Source: Actinoplanes sp. DH11
Lineage (GTDB): Bacteria; Actinomycetota; Actinomycetes; Mycobacteriales; Micromonosporaceae
DNA: 44,431 nt
Assembly (NCBI RefSeq): GCF_020873875.1
Contig: NZ_JAHWGU010000048.1
Location: 1-44,431, forward strand
Direction of reading: 5' to 3'
Both the position numbers and the translations under genes were made by a program. Positions 1 to 7,899 of the stretch are shown one piece after another. The notes beneath the pieces are model-generated. The model made no database searches. It saw only the letters and a list, made by a program, of their open reading frames with translations, and was not told the origin of the DNA. How positions within the stretch are numbered: the stretch's first letter is position 1; every line of letters begins with the position of its first letter.

Positions 1-30
1 CGCTATGACCCCGCTCAGACACCACGAACG
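1..30 (-). repeat. Partial copy of a dispersed intergenic repeat
   Basis: Read on the minus strand, the first 30 bases give GTTCGTGGT...AGCGGGGTCATA. This closely resembles GTTTGTGGTT...GGGGCCTATRAC, found on the plus strand at 355-390 and again at 44403-44431. The copy is cut by the window edge. Its function is unknown; it lies outside any coding region I can support. Confidence 0.5.
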
Positions 31-324
31 CCTCCGCAGGCCGTCATCCGCGCTCGTAGACCGGCGGGGCGCGTGCGCCCTGGGGAGTACGGGCGGTGGT
101 GACCTGCGCCCGCTCCAGACCACCGGTCATGGACGCAGCGGTCCCGGCCCCACAGCGCTCCCCAGGCGCAGGTAGGGCCGGGTGCGGCCGTTTTGTGCAC
201 TATGCCGTTCCCGGCTGCCGCACCTTCCGTCGCTGAGGTCTGTGGCTGGGGAGGGGTGCGGGACCGTGATCGATGCCCGGCGCTGCCGTCCATGGCGTGC
301 GCCGCCTCACCTGCCCCACGCTGC
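31..324. other. Intergenic region with no supported gene
   Basis: Several overlapping open frames cross this stretch, but none has recognisable protein character, a good ribosome binding site or a family motif. They are the GC-driven open frames expected at this base composition. I see no promoter or RNA element I can defend. Confidence 0.5.
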
Positions 325-392
325 GATCTTGGAGTGCGGTGGGGAGGGCGCGACGGGGTTTGTGGTTGGCAGTGGGGCCTATAACACCCACC
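325..392 (+). repeat. Dispersed intergenic repeat, complete-looking copy
   Basis: It begins GATCTTGGAGTG and ends GGGGCCTATAACACCCACC. The same start (GATCTTGGAGTG), the GTTTGTGGTTG core and the GGGGCCTATRAC end recur at 44371-44431 with a slightly different middle. A reverse copy of the right half is at 1-30. Shared ends with a variable middle suggest an interspersed intergenic repeat family. Confidence 0.6.
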
Positions 393-408
393 AGACTCCA
401 CGCAGGCG

Positions 409-417
409 TTGTCCACA
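409..417 (+). other. DnaA-box-like nonamer TTGTCCACA
   Basis: This is a perfect match to the high-GC actinobacterial DnaA box TTGTCCACA. It lies about 60 bp upstream of the AbiEi-like remnant at 478. Near-identical CTGTCCACA units are tandemly repeated upstream of the second AbiEi/DUF559-type gene at 18211, so the link may be to this gene family rather than to replication. Confidence 0.4.
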
Positions 418-477
418 TTCTCTAACTCTCCACAGACCGCGTGGCGATCTCGGCGAGCACGGCGCAACCTCGCTCGC

Positions 478-555
478 ATGGCAATACTCGAGGACATCAA
501 GCGCCGGCAGCGGGGCGTGATCACCACAGCGCAGGCCCGGGAGGCGGGGCTCGGG
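478..555 (+). pseudogene. Truncated AbiEi-type antitoxin N-terminal domain remnant
   Basis: From ATG 478 the frame reads MAILEDIKRRQRGVITTAQA and then REAGL. This is the typical start of actinobacterial AbiEi-family/DUF559-type proteins: a short helix, then a winged-helix start with GVITTAQAREAGL. After about 25 residues the homology stops abruptly and the frame runs into a G-rich minisatellite encoding only Gly/Cys/Ala/Pro. An intact protein would be about 300 residues, like the one at 18211. Replication slippage or an insertion/deletion has probably removed the rest. It may express a short peptide; I regard it as dead. Confidence 0.6.
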
Positions 556-700
556 TGCGGCGGGCCGGGGCTTGGGTGCGGCGCGCCGGGGCCCGGGTGC
601 GGCGGGGCGGGGGCCCGGGTGCGGCGGGGCCCTGGGTGCGGCGGGGCCCTGGGTGCGGCGGGGCCCTGGGTGCGGCGGGGCCCTGGGTGCGGCGGGGCGG
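556..700 (+). repeat. 17-bp GC minisatellite
   Basis: Four perfect copies of GGGTGCGGCGGGGCCCT lie at 617-684, followed by a partial copy and preceded by longer 20-22 bp variants from about 556. Because 17 is not a multiple of three, each unit changes reading frame, so the long open frame through it is not a protein. It lies directly at the break point of the AbiEi-like remnant and next to the 3' end of the YihY gene. Confidence 0.85.
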
Positions 701-748
701 CGTCGGATGCCGGGCGGCGCTGGATGGGCGGGGCAGGGGGGGTGCGGC

Positions 749-1594
749 TCAGGGCGGGTCCGGGCGGGCGGTCAGCACGCTGCCGGCCACCGCGCACAGC
801 AGCAGGCAGAACGAGAGAACATAGAGCCAGCCGATGTATGTGAAGGCCAGCCCGATCGTCCCGTACCGGTCGGCGCTGGCCTGCAGCGCCCGCGGCAGGT
901 AGATCGAGCCCACCGCCCGGACGCCGACCATGGCGGCACCGAAGATCGCTGCGGACAGCAGCAGCCGGGCGCGGGGGAGCCCGGGGCCGAGCAGGATCCG
1001 GGGCAGCAGCGCGGCCAGCGCGAAGTCGGTCACGAACGTCAGCACGGCCCCGGTGACCTGCGGTGCGGGCAGCAGGCCGGTGAGCCACCCGACGAGCCGG
1101 CCGCCGATCAGGAAGAGCGCCAGCAGCAGGACGGTGCCGATCTGCCAGACGGTGGCCGCCGGGCCGCCCCGGCGGCCGCGTTCCGACCAGATCGCCCGGT
1201 AGGAGCGGGTCAGCGCCCGGGCCAGGCCGGTCGCCGAAATGATCACGACGAGGCTGCCGGCCACGCCGAACGCGTTGCTGCGGCTGCCGCTGAGCGCGTC
1301 GTCGATGAGCCGGGCGCTGCTGTCCGGCACCTGCAGGATCCCGTCGAACTGGTCCCGGGCCCGGTGGCCGACCACCGCGCCGAACATGATGAGCAGCGGG
1401 ATGATCGAGGTGAAGGCCTGCGCGGCGAGGGTCATCGCCCGGTCGAAGATCTGCACCCGGATCAGCTCGCCCGCGGTGCGCAGCAGCAGCGCCCCGGCCC
1501 GGTTGCCGAGGATCAGGGCCGCGCCGGGCCGCAGCCGCCGGGGCACCGCGGCGAGCACGCCGCCGGGCGTGAGGCTGCGGTCGGGCTCGGTCAC
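749..1594 (-). CDS. YihY/BrkB family inner-membrane protein
   Basis: The protein is 281 residues long from the GTG at 1594. It shows about six hydrophobic segments and the YihY/BrkB (former RNase BN, UPF0761) layout: an N-terminal segment ending TAGELIRVQIFDRAMTLAAQ, the first membrane helix FTSIIPLLIMFGAVV, and a C-terminal helix with TYIGWLYVLSFCLLL. The family's role is unclear (virulence factor BrkB, membrane homeostasis); it is not a ribonuclease. An ATG at 1633 would also be in frame, but it falls inside the palindrome at 1631-1645, so I prefer 1594. It is divergent from the phosphatase-like gene at 1681 and shares that palindrome with it. A second, broken YihY gene lies at 6235-6972. 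Confidence 0.8.
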   Translation of the reverse strand: MTEPDRSLTPGGVLAAVPRRLRPGAALILGNRAGALLLRTAGELIRVQIFDRAMTLAAQAFTSIIPLLIMFGAVVGHRARDQFDGILQVPDSSARLIDDALSGSRSNAFGVAGSLVVIISATGLARALTRSYRAIWSERGRRGGPAATVWQIGTVLLLALFLIGGRLVGWLTGLLPAPQVTGAVLTFVTDFALAALLPRILLGPGLPRARLLLSAAIFGAAMVGVRAVGSIYLPRALQASADRYGTIGLAFTYIGWLYVLSFCLLLCAVAGSVLTARPDPP

Positions 1595-1630
1595 CCCGCC
1601 ATGGTGGGCGACGCGGCCGGGGGCGGGCAT

Positions 1631-1645
1631 CATCCGCTGCGGATG
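1631..1645. promoter_or_regulatory. Candidate island operator S1
   Basis: CATCCGC T GCGGATG is a perfect 7-bp inverted repeat with a one-base centre. It sits between divergent genes, about 43 bp from each proposed start (1594 minus, 1681 plus). The surrounding bases (TCATCCGCTGCGGATGGCG) match site S2 at 5746 almost base for base. It is one of six similar sites in the island. Confidence 0.6.
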
Positions 1646-1680
1646 GCGTACGGCCCCGGGGCGCCGCCGGCACTTGCCGC

Positions 1681-3546
1681 ATGCCCTCGACGACCCGCGC
1701 CGTCCCGGTCCTGTCCACGCTGGTCACAGCGGGTCCCACCGGTGCGGCGCTGGGTTTCGCCGTCGTTCTGCTGCCGGGCATCACCGCGGCGAGCGGTCCC
1801 GGGCGTGCACGTGGCCGGGTTCTGGCCGGCGTTCTGGGCGTCCTGGCTCGTCGCGGCACTGGTCAGCGTCGGCCTCTGGGCGATCACCGCGGGGCAGGCG
1901 GGCACGGTCACCGAGCACCTGCTGCGGGTCAACCGGCGTTTCCGGAGCACCGTCCCGCGGACCGCGACGCCGGGCGTTGTCATGATCCAGATCGACGGGC
2001 TGTCGGCGCCGCTGGCCCGGTGGGCGCTCGAGGCGGGCAACCTGCCCACGCTGGGCCGCTGGTTGCGCGACGGCAGCCACACGCTCACCGAGTGGCACGC
2101 GCAGCTGCCGGCGACGACGCCGGCCAGCCAGGCCGGGTTGCTGCACGGCGCGAGCGATCAGGTGCCGGCTTTCCGGTGGTACGAGAAGACGACCGGCCGC
2201 CTCGTCGTGACGAACCGCCCGAAGGACAGCGCCCTGGTCGAGTCCCGCTGCTCCGACGGCCGGGGCCTGCTGGCCGGTGGCGGCGTGAGCGTCAGCAACG
2301 TCTTCTCCGGTGACGCCGGCACCTCGCTGCTGACCATGAGCACGGCCGGGTCGCGGGGGCCGTCCGGTTACCTCAGCACGTACCTGCTCGACCCGTTCGG
2401 CCTGACCCGGTCGCTGGTCCTGACCGTCGGCGAGATCGTCAAGGAGCTGTACCAGGCCCGGCGGCAGCGGCTGCGCGACGTGCACCCCCGGATGCGCCGC
2501 GGCGGCTGGTACGTGCTGCTGCGCGGCGCCACCAACGTGCTGCTGCGGCACCTCAATCTGGCTATCGTGGCCGAGCACATGATGCGCGGGTCACCGTCGA
2601 TCTTCTGCGACTTTGTCGACTATGACGAGATCGCGCACCATGCCGGCCCGGCCCGGCCGGAGGCGCTCGCCGCCCTGGAGGGCATCGACGGTGTGCTGGC
2701 CACGCTGGAGCGGGTGGCCACGGCGGCGCCCCGGCCGTACCTCTTCGTAGTTCTCTCCGATCATGGGCAGAGTCAGGGCGCCACGTTCGCGCAGCGGTAC
2801 GGCGTGCGGCTGGAGGAGCTGATCGGGCGGCTGACCGCCGGTGTCCCGGTGGTGGCGACACGGGACGACGAGCAGGAGGGCCGGGCGCGGGCGCTGCGCA
2901 CGGACCTGACCGCCGGGCCGGACCCGGAGCCCGAGCCGGACGTGGAGGCCGAACGAGACCCGGAAGCCCGGCCGGACCGGCCGGACAGCCCGAACAGCTC
3001 GGCCCGGCCGGAGATCGTCGTGGCGTCCTCCGGGAACCTGTCGCTCGTCTACCTGGCCCGGCTGCCCGGCCGGGTGACCCTGGAGGAGATCGAGGAGCGG
3101 CATCCGGGCCTGCTCGACGGGCTCACCGGGCACCCCGGCATCGGCTGGGTGCTGGTCCGATCCCGCGAGCACGGCGCCGTGGTGCTGGGCGGCGCCGGCC
3201 GCCGCCGGCTGCGGGACGGCCATGTGACGGGACGCGACCCGCTGCTCGGCTTCGGCCCGCACGCCGCCGGGACCTGCGCCGGCACGACGGCCTCGCGAAC
3301 ACCGGCGACCTGGTGATCAACAGTTGCTGGGACCCGGAGGTACGGGAGGTGGCCGCGTTCGAGGACCTGATCGGCTGTCACGGCGGGCTGGGCGGCTGGC
3401 AGAGCCGGCCGGTGCTGATCCACCCGCGGTCCTGGCGGGTGCCGGCCGAACTGGTCGGCGCGGACGCGGTGCACCGGCTGCTCTGCCGGGCGCTGGCGGA
3501 GACCGGCTGCCGGCCCGCGGACCGGGACCTCATCCGTCCGGGATGA
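1681..3546 (+). pseudogene. Holin-linked alkaline-phosphatase/sulfatase-fold membrane protein, frameshifted
   Basis: The main frame (roughly 1805-3265) has a membrane segment FWPAFWASWLVAALVSVGLW, then a phosphatase-fold domain: QIDGLSAPLARWALEAGNLP, a metal-site Thr/Ser region (QLPATTPASQAGLLHG), FRWYEK, FVDYDEIAHHAG and LSDHGQSQGATFAQR. Near 3265 the frame ends wrongly. Shifting one base restores the family C-terminus (DLRRHDGLANTGDLVINS, CHGGLGGWQSRP) to the stop at 3546, so one base appears lost around 3262-3272. The N-terminus is also uncertain: ATG 1681 opens a hydrophobic stretch in another frame, while the main frame has only a GTG at 1805. In family members a four-helix holin-like domain precedes the enzyme; here most of it is missing. 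The enzyme would be a membrane-anchored phosphodiesterase/phosphatase with an unknown substrate. Confidence 0.65.
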
Positions 3547-3547
3547 G
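3529..3547. promoter_or_regulatory. Candidate island operator S6
   Basis: CTCATCC GTCCG GGATGAG has perfect 7-bp arms and a 5-base centre. It overlaps the stop codon of the phosphatase-like gene and lies about 57 bp before the amidotransferase start at 3604. It matches the TCAYCC-n-GGRTGA pattern of the other island sites, which suggests the amidotransferase has its own promoter. Confidence 0.55.
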
Positions 3548-3603
3548 CCTGGCGGCCGGGCCGGGACCGCAGGCTGGGGCTTTCCGTCGTGGAAGGAGCC
3601 TTC

Positions 3604-4440
3604 ATGTGCCGCTGGCTGGCCTATTCCGGTACCCCGATCCGGCTCGAGGAGCTCATCTACAAGCCGCGCTTCTCGCTCATCGACCAGAGCATGCACTCCC
3701 GGCTCGGCGTGGAGACGACGAACGGCGACGGCTTCGGGGTGGGTTGGTACCCGATCGACGGCCCGGCTGAGCCCGCGCTGCTCCGCGGCACCGGGCCGGC
3801 CTGGAGCGACGCGAACCTGCGGGAGATCGCCCGGTCCACCGTCTCACCGATCTTCCTGGCGCACATCCGGGCCAGCACCGGCACGGCGGTGCAGCAGACC
3901 AACTGCCATCCGTTTCGCTACCAGAACTGGCTGTGGCAGCACAACGGCGCGATCCGCGACTTCTCCCGGCTGCGGCGGGACCTGGTCCTCGCCGTCGACC
4001 CGGAGCTCTACCCGTCCATGGTCGGCTCCACCGACTCCGAGGTGATGTTCTACCTGGCGCTGACGTTCGGCCTGCGGGACCGGCCGGTGGCCGCGGTGGA
4101 GCGGATGGCCGGGCTTGTCGAGTCGGTCGGCCGCGCCTACGGGGTGCCGTACCCGCTGCAGATGACCGTGGCGACCACCGACGGCGACCGGATCTGGTGT
4201 GTCAGGTACTCCAGCGAGGGACACAGCCGGTCGCTGTTCTACAGCACCGCGACGAGTGCCCTGCACAAGCTGTACCCGGAGAACCGGCAGCTGGCCCGGC
4301 TCTCCGACGAGACCCGGCTGGTGGTCTCCGAGCCGCTCGGCGACCTGGAGGGCGCGTGGCAGCCGGTGCCGGAGTCCAGCTACGGGGTGATTCAGAAGGG
4401 TGACGACGAGCTCGGCCACTTCGAGCCCGCCGTGCCCTGA
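3604..4440 (+). CDS. Class II glutamine amidotransferase (EgtC/YafJ-like)
   Basis: The protein is 278 residues. It starts MCRWLAYSG, so after removal of Met the catalytic N-terminal nucleophile is Cys2. Other class II (Ntn) amidotransferase features are NGDGFGVGWY, HIRASTGTAVQQTNCHPF and WQHNGAIRDF, which build the glutamine pocket and oxyanion hole. It should release ammonia from glutamine and pass it to a partner, which is not encoded next door; EgtC itself hydrolyses a gamma-glutamyl bond in ergothioneine synthesis, but no other egt gene is present. The start at 3604 is chosen because Cys must follow Met and because GGAAGGA lies at the right distance; an in-frame GTG at 3589 would bury the Cys. 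The metallophosphoesterase follows after 13 bp. Confidence 0.88.
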   Translation: MCRWLAYSGTPIRLEELIYKPRFSLIDQSMHSRLGVETTNGDGFGVGWYPIDGPAEPALLRGTGPAWSDANLREIARSTVSPIFLAHIRASTGTAVQQTNCHPFRYQNWLWQHNGAIRDFSRLRRDLVLAVDPELYPSMVGSTDSEVMFYLALTFGLRDRPVAAVERMAGLVESVGRAYGVPYPLQMTVATTDGDRIWCVRYSSEGHSRSLFYSTATSALHKLYPENRQLARLSDETRLVVSEPLGDLEGAWQPVPESSYGVIQKGDDELGHFEPAVP

Positions 4441-4453
4441 TCGCCGCAGCCGG

Positions 4454-5224
4454 ATGACGAGGGACCCGGTGGTCGTGGCGCACCTCTCCGACCTGCATCT
4501 GGGTGCGCACGACCGGCGGGCGGTGGCGAGCGTGGCTGCCGACGTCGCCCGGTTCCGGCCGGCCCTGACCGTGGTGACCGGGGACAGCACCATGCGGGCC
4601 CGGACCGGGGAGTTCCGCCTGGCCCGGGACCTGCTCGACCGGCTGCCCGGCCCGCTGCTCGTCGTCACCGGCAACCACGACCTGCCGCTGATGAGCTGGC
4701 GGCGGCTGCTCCGCCCGTACGCCCGGTATCGGACCTGGATGGACCCGGACCTGGAACCGGATCGCCGGGTCCCGGGCCTCACCGCCCTGGGTCTGCAATC
4801 GATGCCGCGGTGGCGCTGGAAGAACGGGCGGGTGACCGCCCGGCAGGCCGCCGCGGTGGTCCGGGTGCTCGGCGGCGCGCCCCGGGGTGACCTGCGGCTG
4901 CTGGCGCTCCATCACCCGCCGCTGGCCCGCGGCACCGTCCGGCTCCTCGGCCGGGACCGGCTGCTGCACGCGATCCGCGCGGCAGGCGTCGACCTGGTGC
5001 TGGCCGGGCACACCCACGTGCCGGACGTCCGGGTCCCGGTGCCGGGCGGCCCGGTCTTCGTGGTCGCGGGCACCGCGGTCAGCCGGCGCACCCGGCAGGG
5101 CATCGGCTGCTCGTGGAGCCTGATCAGCGTGCGCCCGGACGCGACGGAGGTGCGGGAACGGCACTTCCGGGACGGTCGCTGGAGCACCGGGCGGGTGGTG
5201 ACGGTCAGTGCAGCAGCGTCTTGA
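4454..5224 (+). CDS. Calcineurin-like metallophosphoesterase
   Basis: The protein is 256 residues with the ordered metal-binding motifs of the family: VVAHLSDLHLG (D-x-H) near the N-terminus, TGDSTMRART (GD), VTGNHDLP (GNHD) near residue 75, ALHHPPL, and AGHTHVP (GHxH) near residue 185. The usual GDLT is GDST here, which keeps the metal-ligand Asp. It is a cytoplasmic phosphodiesterase or phosphatase of unknown substrate and has no signal peptide. It follows the amidotransferase by 13 bp and probably shares its transcript. Its last 20 bp overlap the 3' end of the convergent membrane-protein gene. Confidence 0.85.
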   Translation: MTRDPVVVAHLSDLHLGAHDRRAVASVAADVARFRPALTVVTGDSTMRARTGEFRLARDLLDRLPGPLLVVTGNHDLPLMSWRRLLRPYARYRTWMDPDLEPDRRVPGLTALGLQSMPRWRWKNGRVTARQAAAVVRVLGGAPRGDLRLLALHHPPLARGTVRLLGRDRLLHAIRAAGVDLVLAGHTHVPDVRVPVPGGPVFVVAGTAVSRRTRQGIGCSWSLISVRPDATEVRERHFRDGRWSTGRVVTVSAAAS

Positions 5225-5708
5225 GGGCGACGAGCGCGACACCGAACATGCCGGCGATCACGGTGGACAGCGTCCGCTCCCACGCGGTGAAGTTGCCGGC
5301 CGCGCCCATCCGCCAGCCGGCCACGCAGAGCAGCACCGTGGTGCAGGTCAGCGACAGCAGTTCCGCGGTGATCAGCCGGGTGCCGACCAGCCGGGCCACC
5401 ACCAGGACCAGCAGCGGCAGCGCGGACGCGGTGACGATCTCCCAGCCGGTGGTCAACTGCTGGCGGACGGTGTGCCAGGTCGGCCGGTGTCCCTCGTGGA
5501 TGCGCTCGGCCATGATCCGGGCGTACCGCTCGGCCGCCCAGTAGATGGTCAGCGTCACCACCTCGGCGACCACCGCCGCCGTGGCGGTCTTGGGATGCGC
5601 GGCGACGAGCACGGCGGCGCCGACGATCAGGCCGTAGATGCCGGCCGCTGTCGCTTCCTGGTTGTCGTGCGTGAGGCGGACCCCGAGTGCCATGGCCTCA
5701 GCGTCCAC
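5205..5708 (-). CDS. Four-TM integral membrane protein of unknown function
   Basis: This is a 167-residue protein with four hydrophobic helices: IYGLIVGAAVLVAA, TASALPLLVLVVARLVG, LLSLTCTTVLLCVAGW and TVIAGMFGVALVALKTLL. A polar stretch between the first and second half (ERYARIMAERIHEGHRPTWH) contains a Glu/Arg/His cluster that could bind a ligand or metal. I do not recognise a named family. It is divergent from the Rv1733c-like remnant and shares the palindrome at 5746-5766 with it. Start MDAEAMALG at 5708; an internal ATG five codons on is equally possible. Confidence 0.7.
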   Translation of the reverse strand: MDAEAMALGVRLTHDNQEATAAGIYGLIVGAAVLVAAHPKTATAAVVAEVVTLTIYWAAERYARIMAERIHEGHRPTWHTVRQQLTTGWEIVTASALPLLVLVVARLVGTRLITAELLSLTCTTVLLCVAGWRMGAAGNFTAWERTLSTVIAGMFGVALVALKTLLH

Positions 5709-5745
5709 CGGCCGCCGCCCGCGGTCCTCGTCCGGCGCGGATGAA

Positions 5746-5766
5746 TCACCCGCTGCGAATGGGTAC
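5746..5766. promoter_or_regulatory. Candidate island operator S2
   Basis: TCACCCGCTGCGAATGGGT is an imperfect inverted repeat (CACCCGC / GAATGGG). Its sequence, including the following TACGGC, lines up with site S1 with one gap. The centre is about 43 bp from the ATG at 5798 and about 47 bp from the minus-strand start at 5708. Confidence 0.5.
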
Positions 5767-5797
5767 GGCGACGCCCGTTCTCGCGATGCTCGTCGCC

Positions 5798-6140
5798 ATG
5801 GGCAATCCGCTGCGCCGGCGTTCGGACCGGATCGAGAGTCTGATGCTCTTCACGATCGTGATGGCGTTCCTGGCCGGTGCGCCGGCGCCGAGCTGGTGGG
5901 CATGCCGGAACCGGCGGCCGGAGGTGGCTCGTACACCGCGCCCTACACCGCCCCGGCGCGGTGGACCGCGCCGGACGGCATGCCGCGCAGCGGTCCCGTG
6001 CCGGTCGAGGCGACCGGCCGGCCCGGGGAACGGACCCCGATCTGGGTGGACGACCGGGGGCGGCTGCGCGGCCCGCCGGTGGAGCGTGACTGGCCGGCGC
6101 CGGGGTGATCGGCCTGGCGGCCGCGGCCTTCCTGCCGCGT
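5798..6140 (+). pseudogene. Rv1733c-like membrane protein, frameshifted and shortened
   Basis: ATG 5798 opens MGNPLRRRSDRIESLMLFTI, then VMAFLAGAPAPSW, the characteristic N-terminus and first helix of Rv1733c-type actinobacterial membrane proteins (NPLRRRxDRxE). The frame then becomes Arg/Pro nonsense. One base over, the family's loop resumes with WTAPDGMPRSGPVPVEATGR and TPIWVDDRGRLRGPP. Near 6100 a third frame gives GVIGLAAAAFLP, a shred of the second helix. At least two shifts are therefore needed, and the normal C-terminal tail is missing. Rv1733c belongs to the mycobacterial dormancy regulon, which fits the neighbouring genes. Its 3' end meets the equally damaged YihY remnant, so one deletion may have clipped both. 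Confidence 0.65.
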
Positions 6141-6234
6141 GTCAGCCCGGCCCGACCGGCGCCCGCCGATCCGGACACCCTTCACCCGGGGGAGCCGCGC
6201 CGGCGGTAGCGGACCTGATCGCCCGGTGTGCGTT

Positions 6235-6972
6235 CCGCCCGCCACGCCGGCGAACGCGCCGTAGACCCGGCCGGTCCGCCGCACCAGTTCGGGCAGCATC
6301 GAGGTGCCCAGCTCGACGGTCGTGGTGACCGCCACCGCGCCCAGGACGGCGGCCGGCCAGAGTGCGCGCAGCGGCGCCGGGCGGGCCAGCAGGAGCCGGG
6401 CCAGGGCCAGCAGCACCAGGAACGCGGCCAGGGCGGAGCCGAGCAGCGCGCCGGTGCGGGACAGCCACGGCAGTACCGGCACCTGGGCGGCCGCGACGGC
6501 CAGCGCACCGATCGCGACCGACCCGGTCAGGATCACCGCCAGGCCGGCGACCACCCGGGGCGTACCGGGAGAGCACCCCGCGCTCGCGGAACGGCACCGC
6601 GGCGACGTGGTTGAGCGTCTCGTACACGGAGAACACCACCCCGGTCCCGGACCAGACGAGCCCGAGCGCACCGGCGACCCACGCGGCGGAGGACTGCGAC
6701 ATCTCCACCATGCCCGCCTCGACACCGGGCCGCAGCCGCGGCGGCACGATCGCGGCCACCAGTTTCTGCCGCAGCTCCGGCCGCCCGGCCAGCACCTCGG
6801 TCACGATCGCCGCGCCGAGCAGCAGGGCCGGGAAGAGGCTCAGGAACCCGTAATAGGTGATCAGCGCGGCCTCACGGGCGCCGCGGTCGTCGAGGTATTT
6901 GCGGGCCACCGCCCAGACGAAGGCCGGCCCGGCGTGCCGCCGGTGCAGGTCGTCCAGGCGGTGGAGGATCAC
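6235..6972 (-). pseudogene. Second YihY/BrkB family gene, frameshifted and 3'-truncated
   Basis: From the GTG at 6972 the frame reads VILHRLDDLHRR, VWAVARKYLDDRGAREAALI, TYYGFLSLFPALLLGAAIV and VVFSVYETLNHVAAVPFRER, all typical of YihY/BrkB. Around 6560 (RGVLSRYAPG) the frame is lost. The adjacent minus frame continues with TPRVVAGLAVILTGSVAIGA, LLGSALAAFLVLLALARLLL and MLPELVRRTGRVYGAFAGVA. The expected last helix (usually GxxxWLYLQAQ) is absent, so the gene is also cut short near 6235. Its GTG overlaps the stop of the DUF7144 gene (GTGA), so it was the last gene of the 7792-to-6235 operon. Confidence 0.75.
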
Positions 6973-7382
6973 TGACCCTGCGCGTCCGCCACCTCGGCGC
7001 CGTGCCTGGCCACCGCCCACATCACGGCGACGGCCAGCATCAGCCCGATGCCCGACCAGGTCGGGTGCGCGGCCAGGAACAGGAAGTCGACAAGCGCGAT
7101 GAGCAGGGCCAGCTGGAACGCCACGATCCGGGCCCAGAGCCGGCCGACGAACAGGGCGACGCCGGTGATAACGGCGAGCGCGCCGATCGCCATGTGCAGC
7201 CAGCCGAGCAGGGTCAGCGAGACCGGCAGCAGCAGGTCCCCCCGGGTGCCGGCCAGGATCTCGGGATCACCCAGGGCCAGCGACCCCATGGTGAGGTGCA
7301 CGGTGCCGAGCAGGACCAGGGCGATGCCGCCGAACAGCACGACGCCCACCCAGGCGGTGGCTCGGCTCTCCTCGACCTCCAT
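6969..7382 (-). CDS. DUF7144-type four-TM membrane protein
   Basis: The protein is 137 residues with four helices: VGVVLFGGIALVLLGTVHLT, LTLLGWLHMAIGALAVITGV, LWARIVAFQLALLIALVDFL and GIGLMLAVAVMWAVA. The pattern GGIALVLLGTVHLTMG with a later P-W in the last loop (AAHPTWSGIG) is that of the actinobacterial DUF7144 family, whose function is not established. It is translationally coupled at both ends: its ATG overlaps the lipoprotein stop (TGATG at 7380-7384) and its TGA overlaps the GTG of the YihY remnant. Confidence 0.75.
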   Translation of the reverse strand: MEVEESRATAWVGVVLFGGIALVLLGTVHLTMGSLALGDPEILAGTRGDLLLPVSLTLLGWLHMAIGALAVITGVALFVGRLWARIVAFQLALLIALVDFLFLAAHPTWSGIGLMLAVAVMWAVARHGAEVADAQGQ

Positions 7383-7792
7383 CAGCAGGTACCGCCGATC
7401 GCGTCACGCAGGGCCTGGGCGCTGGTGCGGACCGAGGCCACCGCCGTGCGCACGGTGGCGAGGGTGGCGGCGCCCGGATCGGCGCTCGCGGACTCCACAC
7501 TGGCGGAGAGCTGGTCGACGGACACGCGGAGCTGGTCGGCCTGCGGCTGGAACTGCGCCTTCGCGTCCAGGACGAGCTGGTTGAGCTGGCTGAGGAGCTC
7601 GGCGACGTACGGCCGGACCGCGACCAGCCCGTTCTCCGAGACGTTGGTGTTGCGGATCTGGGTCACCGTGTTCTGCACGGTCGCGAAGCTCTCGCACACC
7701 GCCGGGGCTTCCGGTTCGGAAGCCGCGCAGCCGCCGGTGCCGAGGACCGCCGCCGCCAGGATCGCGGTGAGAAGCCCGGGGTTTCTAGTCAT
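7382..7792 (-). CDS. Small secreted lipoprotein of unknown function
   Basis: This is a 136-residue protein from ATG 7792. The N-terminus MTRNPGLLTAILAAAVLGTG ends in a lipobox (LGTGGC), so Cys would be lipidated and the protein anchored outside the membrane. The mature part is mostly helical, with regular Leu/Val/Ala heptads (LSQLNQLVLDAKAQ, LRVSVDQLSASVESAS) suggesting a coiled coil, and a Cys near each end (VCESF and the last residue) that could form a disulfide. The family is not recognised. It is first in a three-gene operon with DUF7144 and the YihY remnant, and divergent from PPK2 across the palindrome at 7827-7843. Confidence 0.75.
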   Translation of the reverse strand: MTRNPGLLTAILAAAVLGTGGCAASEPEAPAVCESFATVQNTVTQIRNTNVSENGLVAVRPYVAELLSQLNQLVLDAKAQFQPQADQLRVSVDQLSASVESASADPGAATLATVRTAVASVRTSAQALRDAIGGTC

Positions 7793-7826
7793 GGGGCGAT
7801 CGTGCCGCCGACCGCCCCGGGCTTCC

Positions 7827-7843
7827 TCATCCCTGCGGGGTGA
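7827..7843. promoter_or_regulatory. Candidate island operator S3
   Basis: TCATCCCTGCGGGGTGA is an imperfect palindrome (TCATCCC / GGGGTGA). It lies between the divergent lipoprotein (start 7792, about 43 bp from the centre) and PPK2 (start 7900, about 65 bp). It matches the pattern of the other five sites in the island. Confidence 0.55.
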
Positions 7844-7899
7844 CGTGCCACCGCCCGCATCGGCGCAGGCTGGCACCACCGGCGAGGCGAGGAGGGCCG

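Noticed and set aside
15..1859. A 614-codon minus-strand frame at the left end
   Set aside because: It crosses the repeat, the minisatellite and the real YihY gene in another frame and has only Arg/Pro/Ala composition.
3604..4440. EgtC of an ergothioneine operon
   Set aside because: The protein fits the class II amidotransferase fold, but no egtA, egtB, egtD or egtE gene is adjacent, so I keep only the general name.
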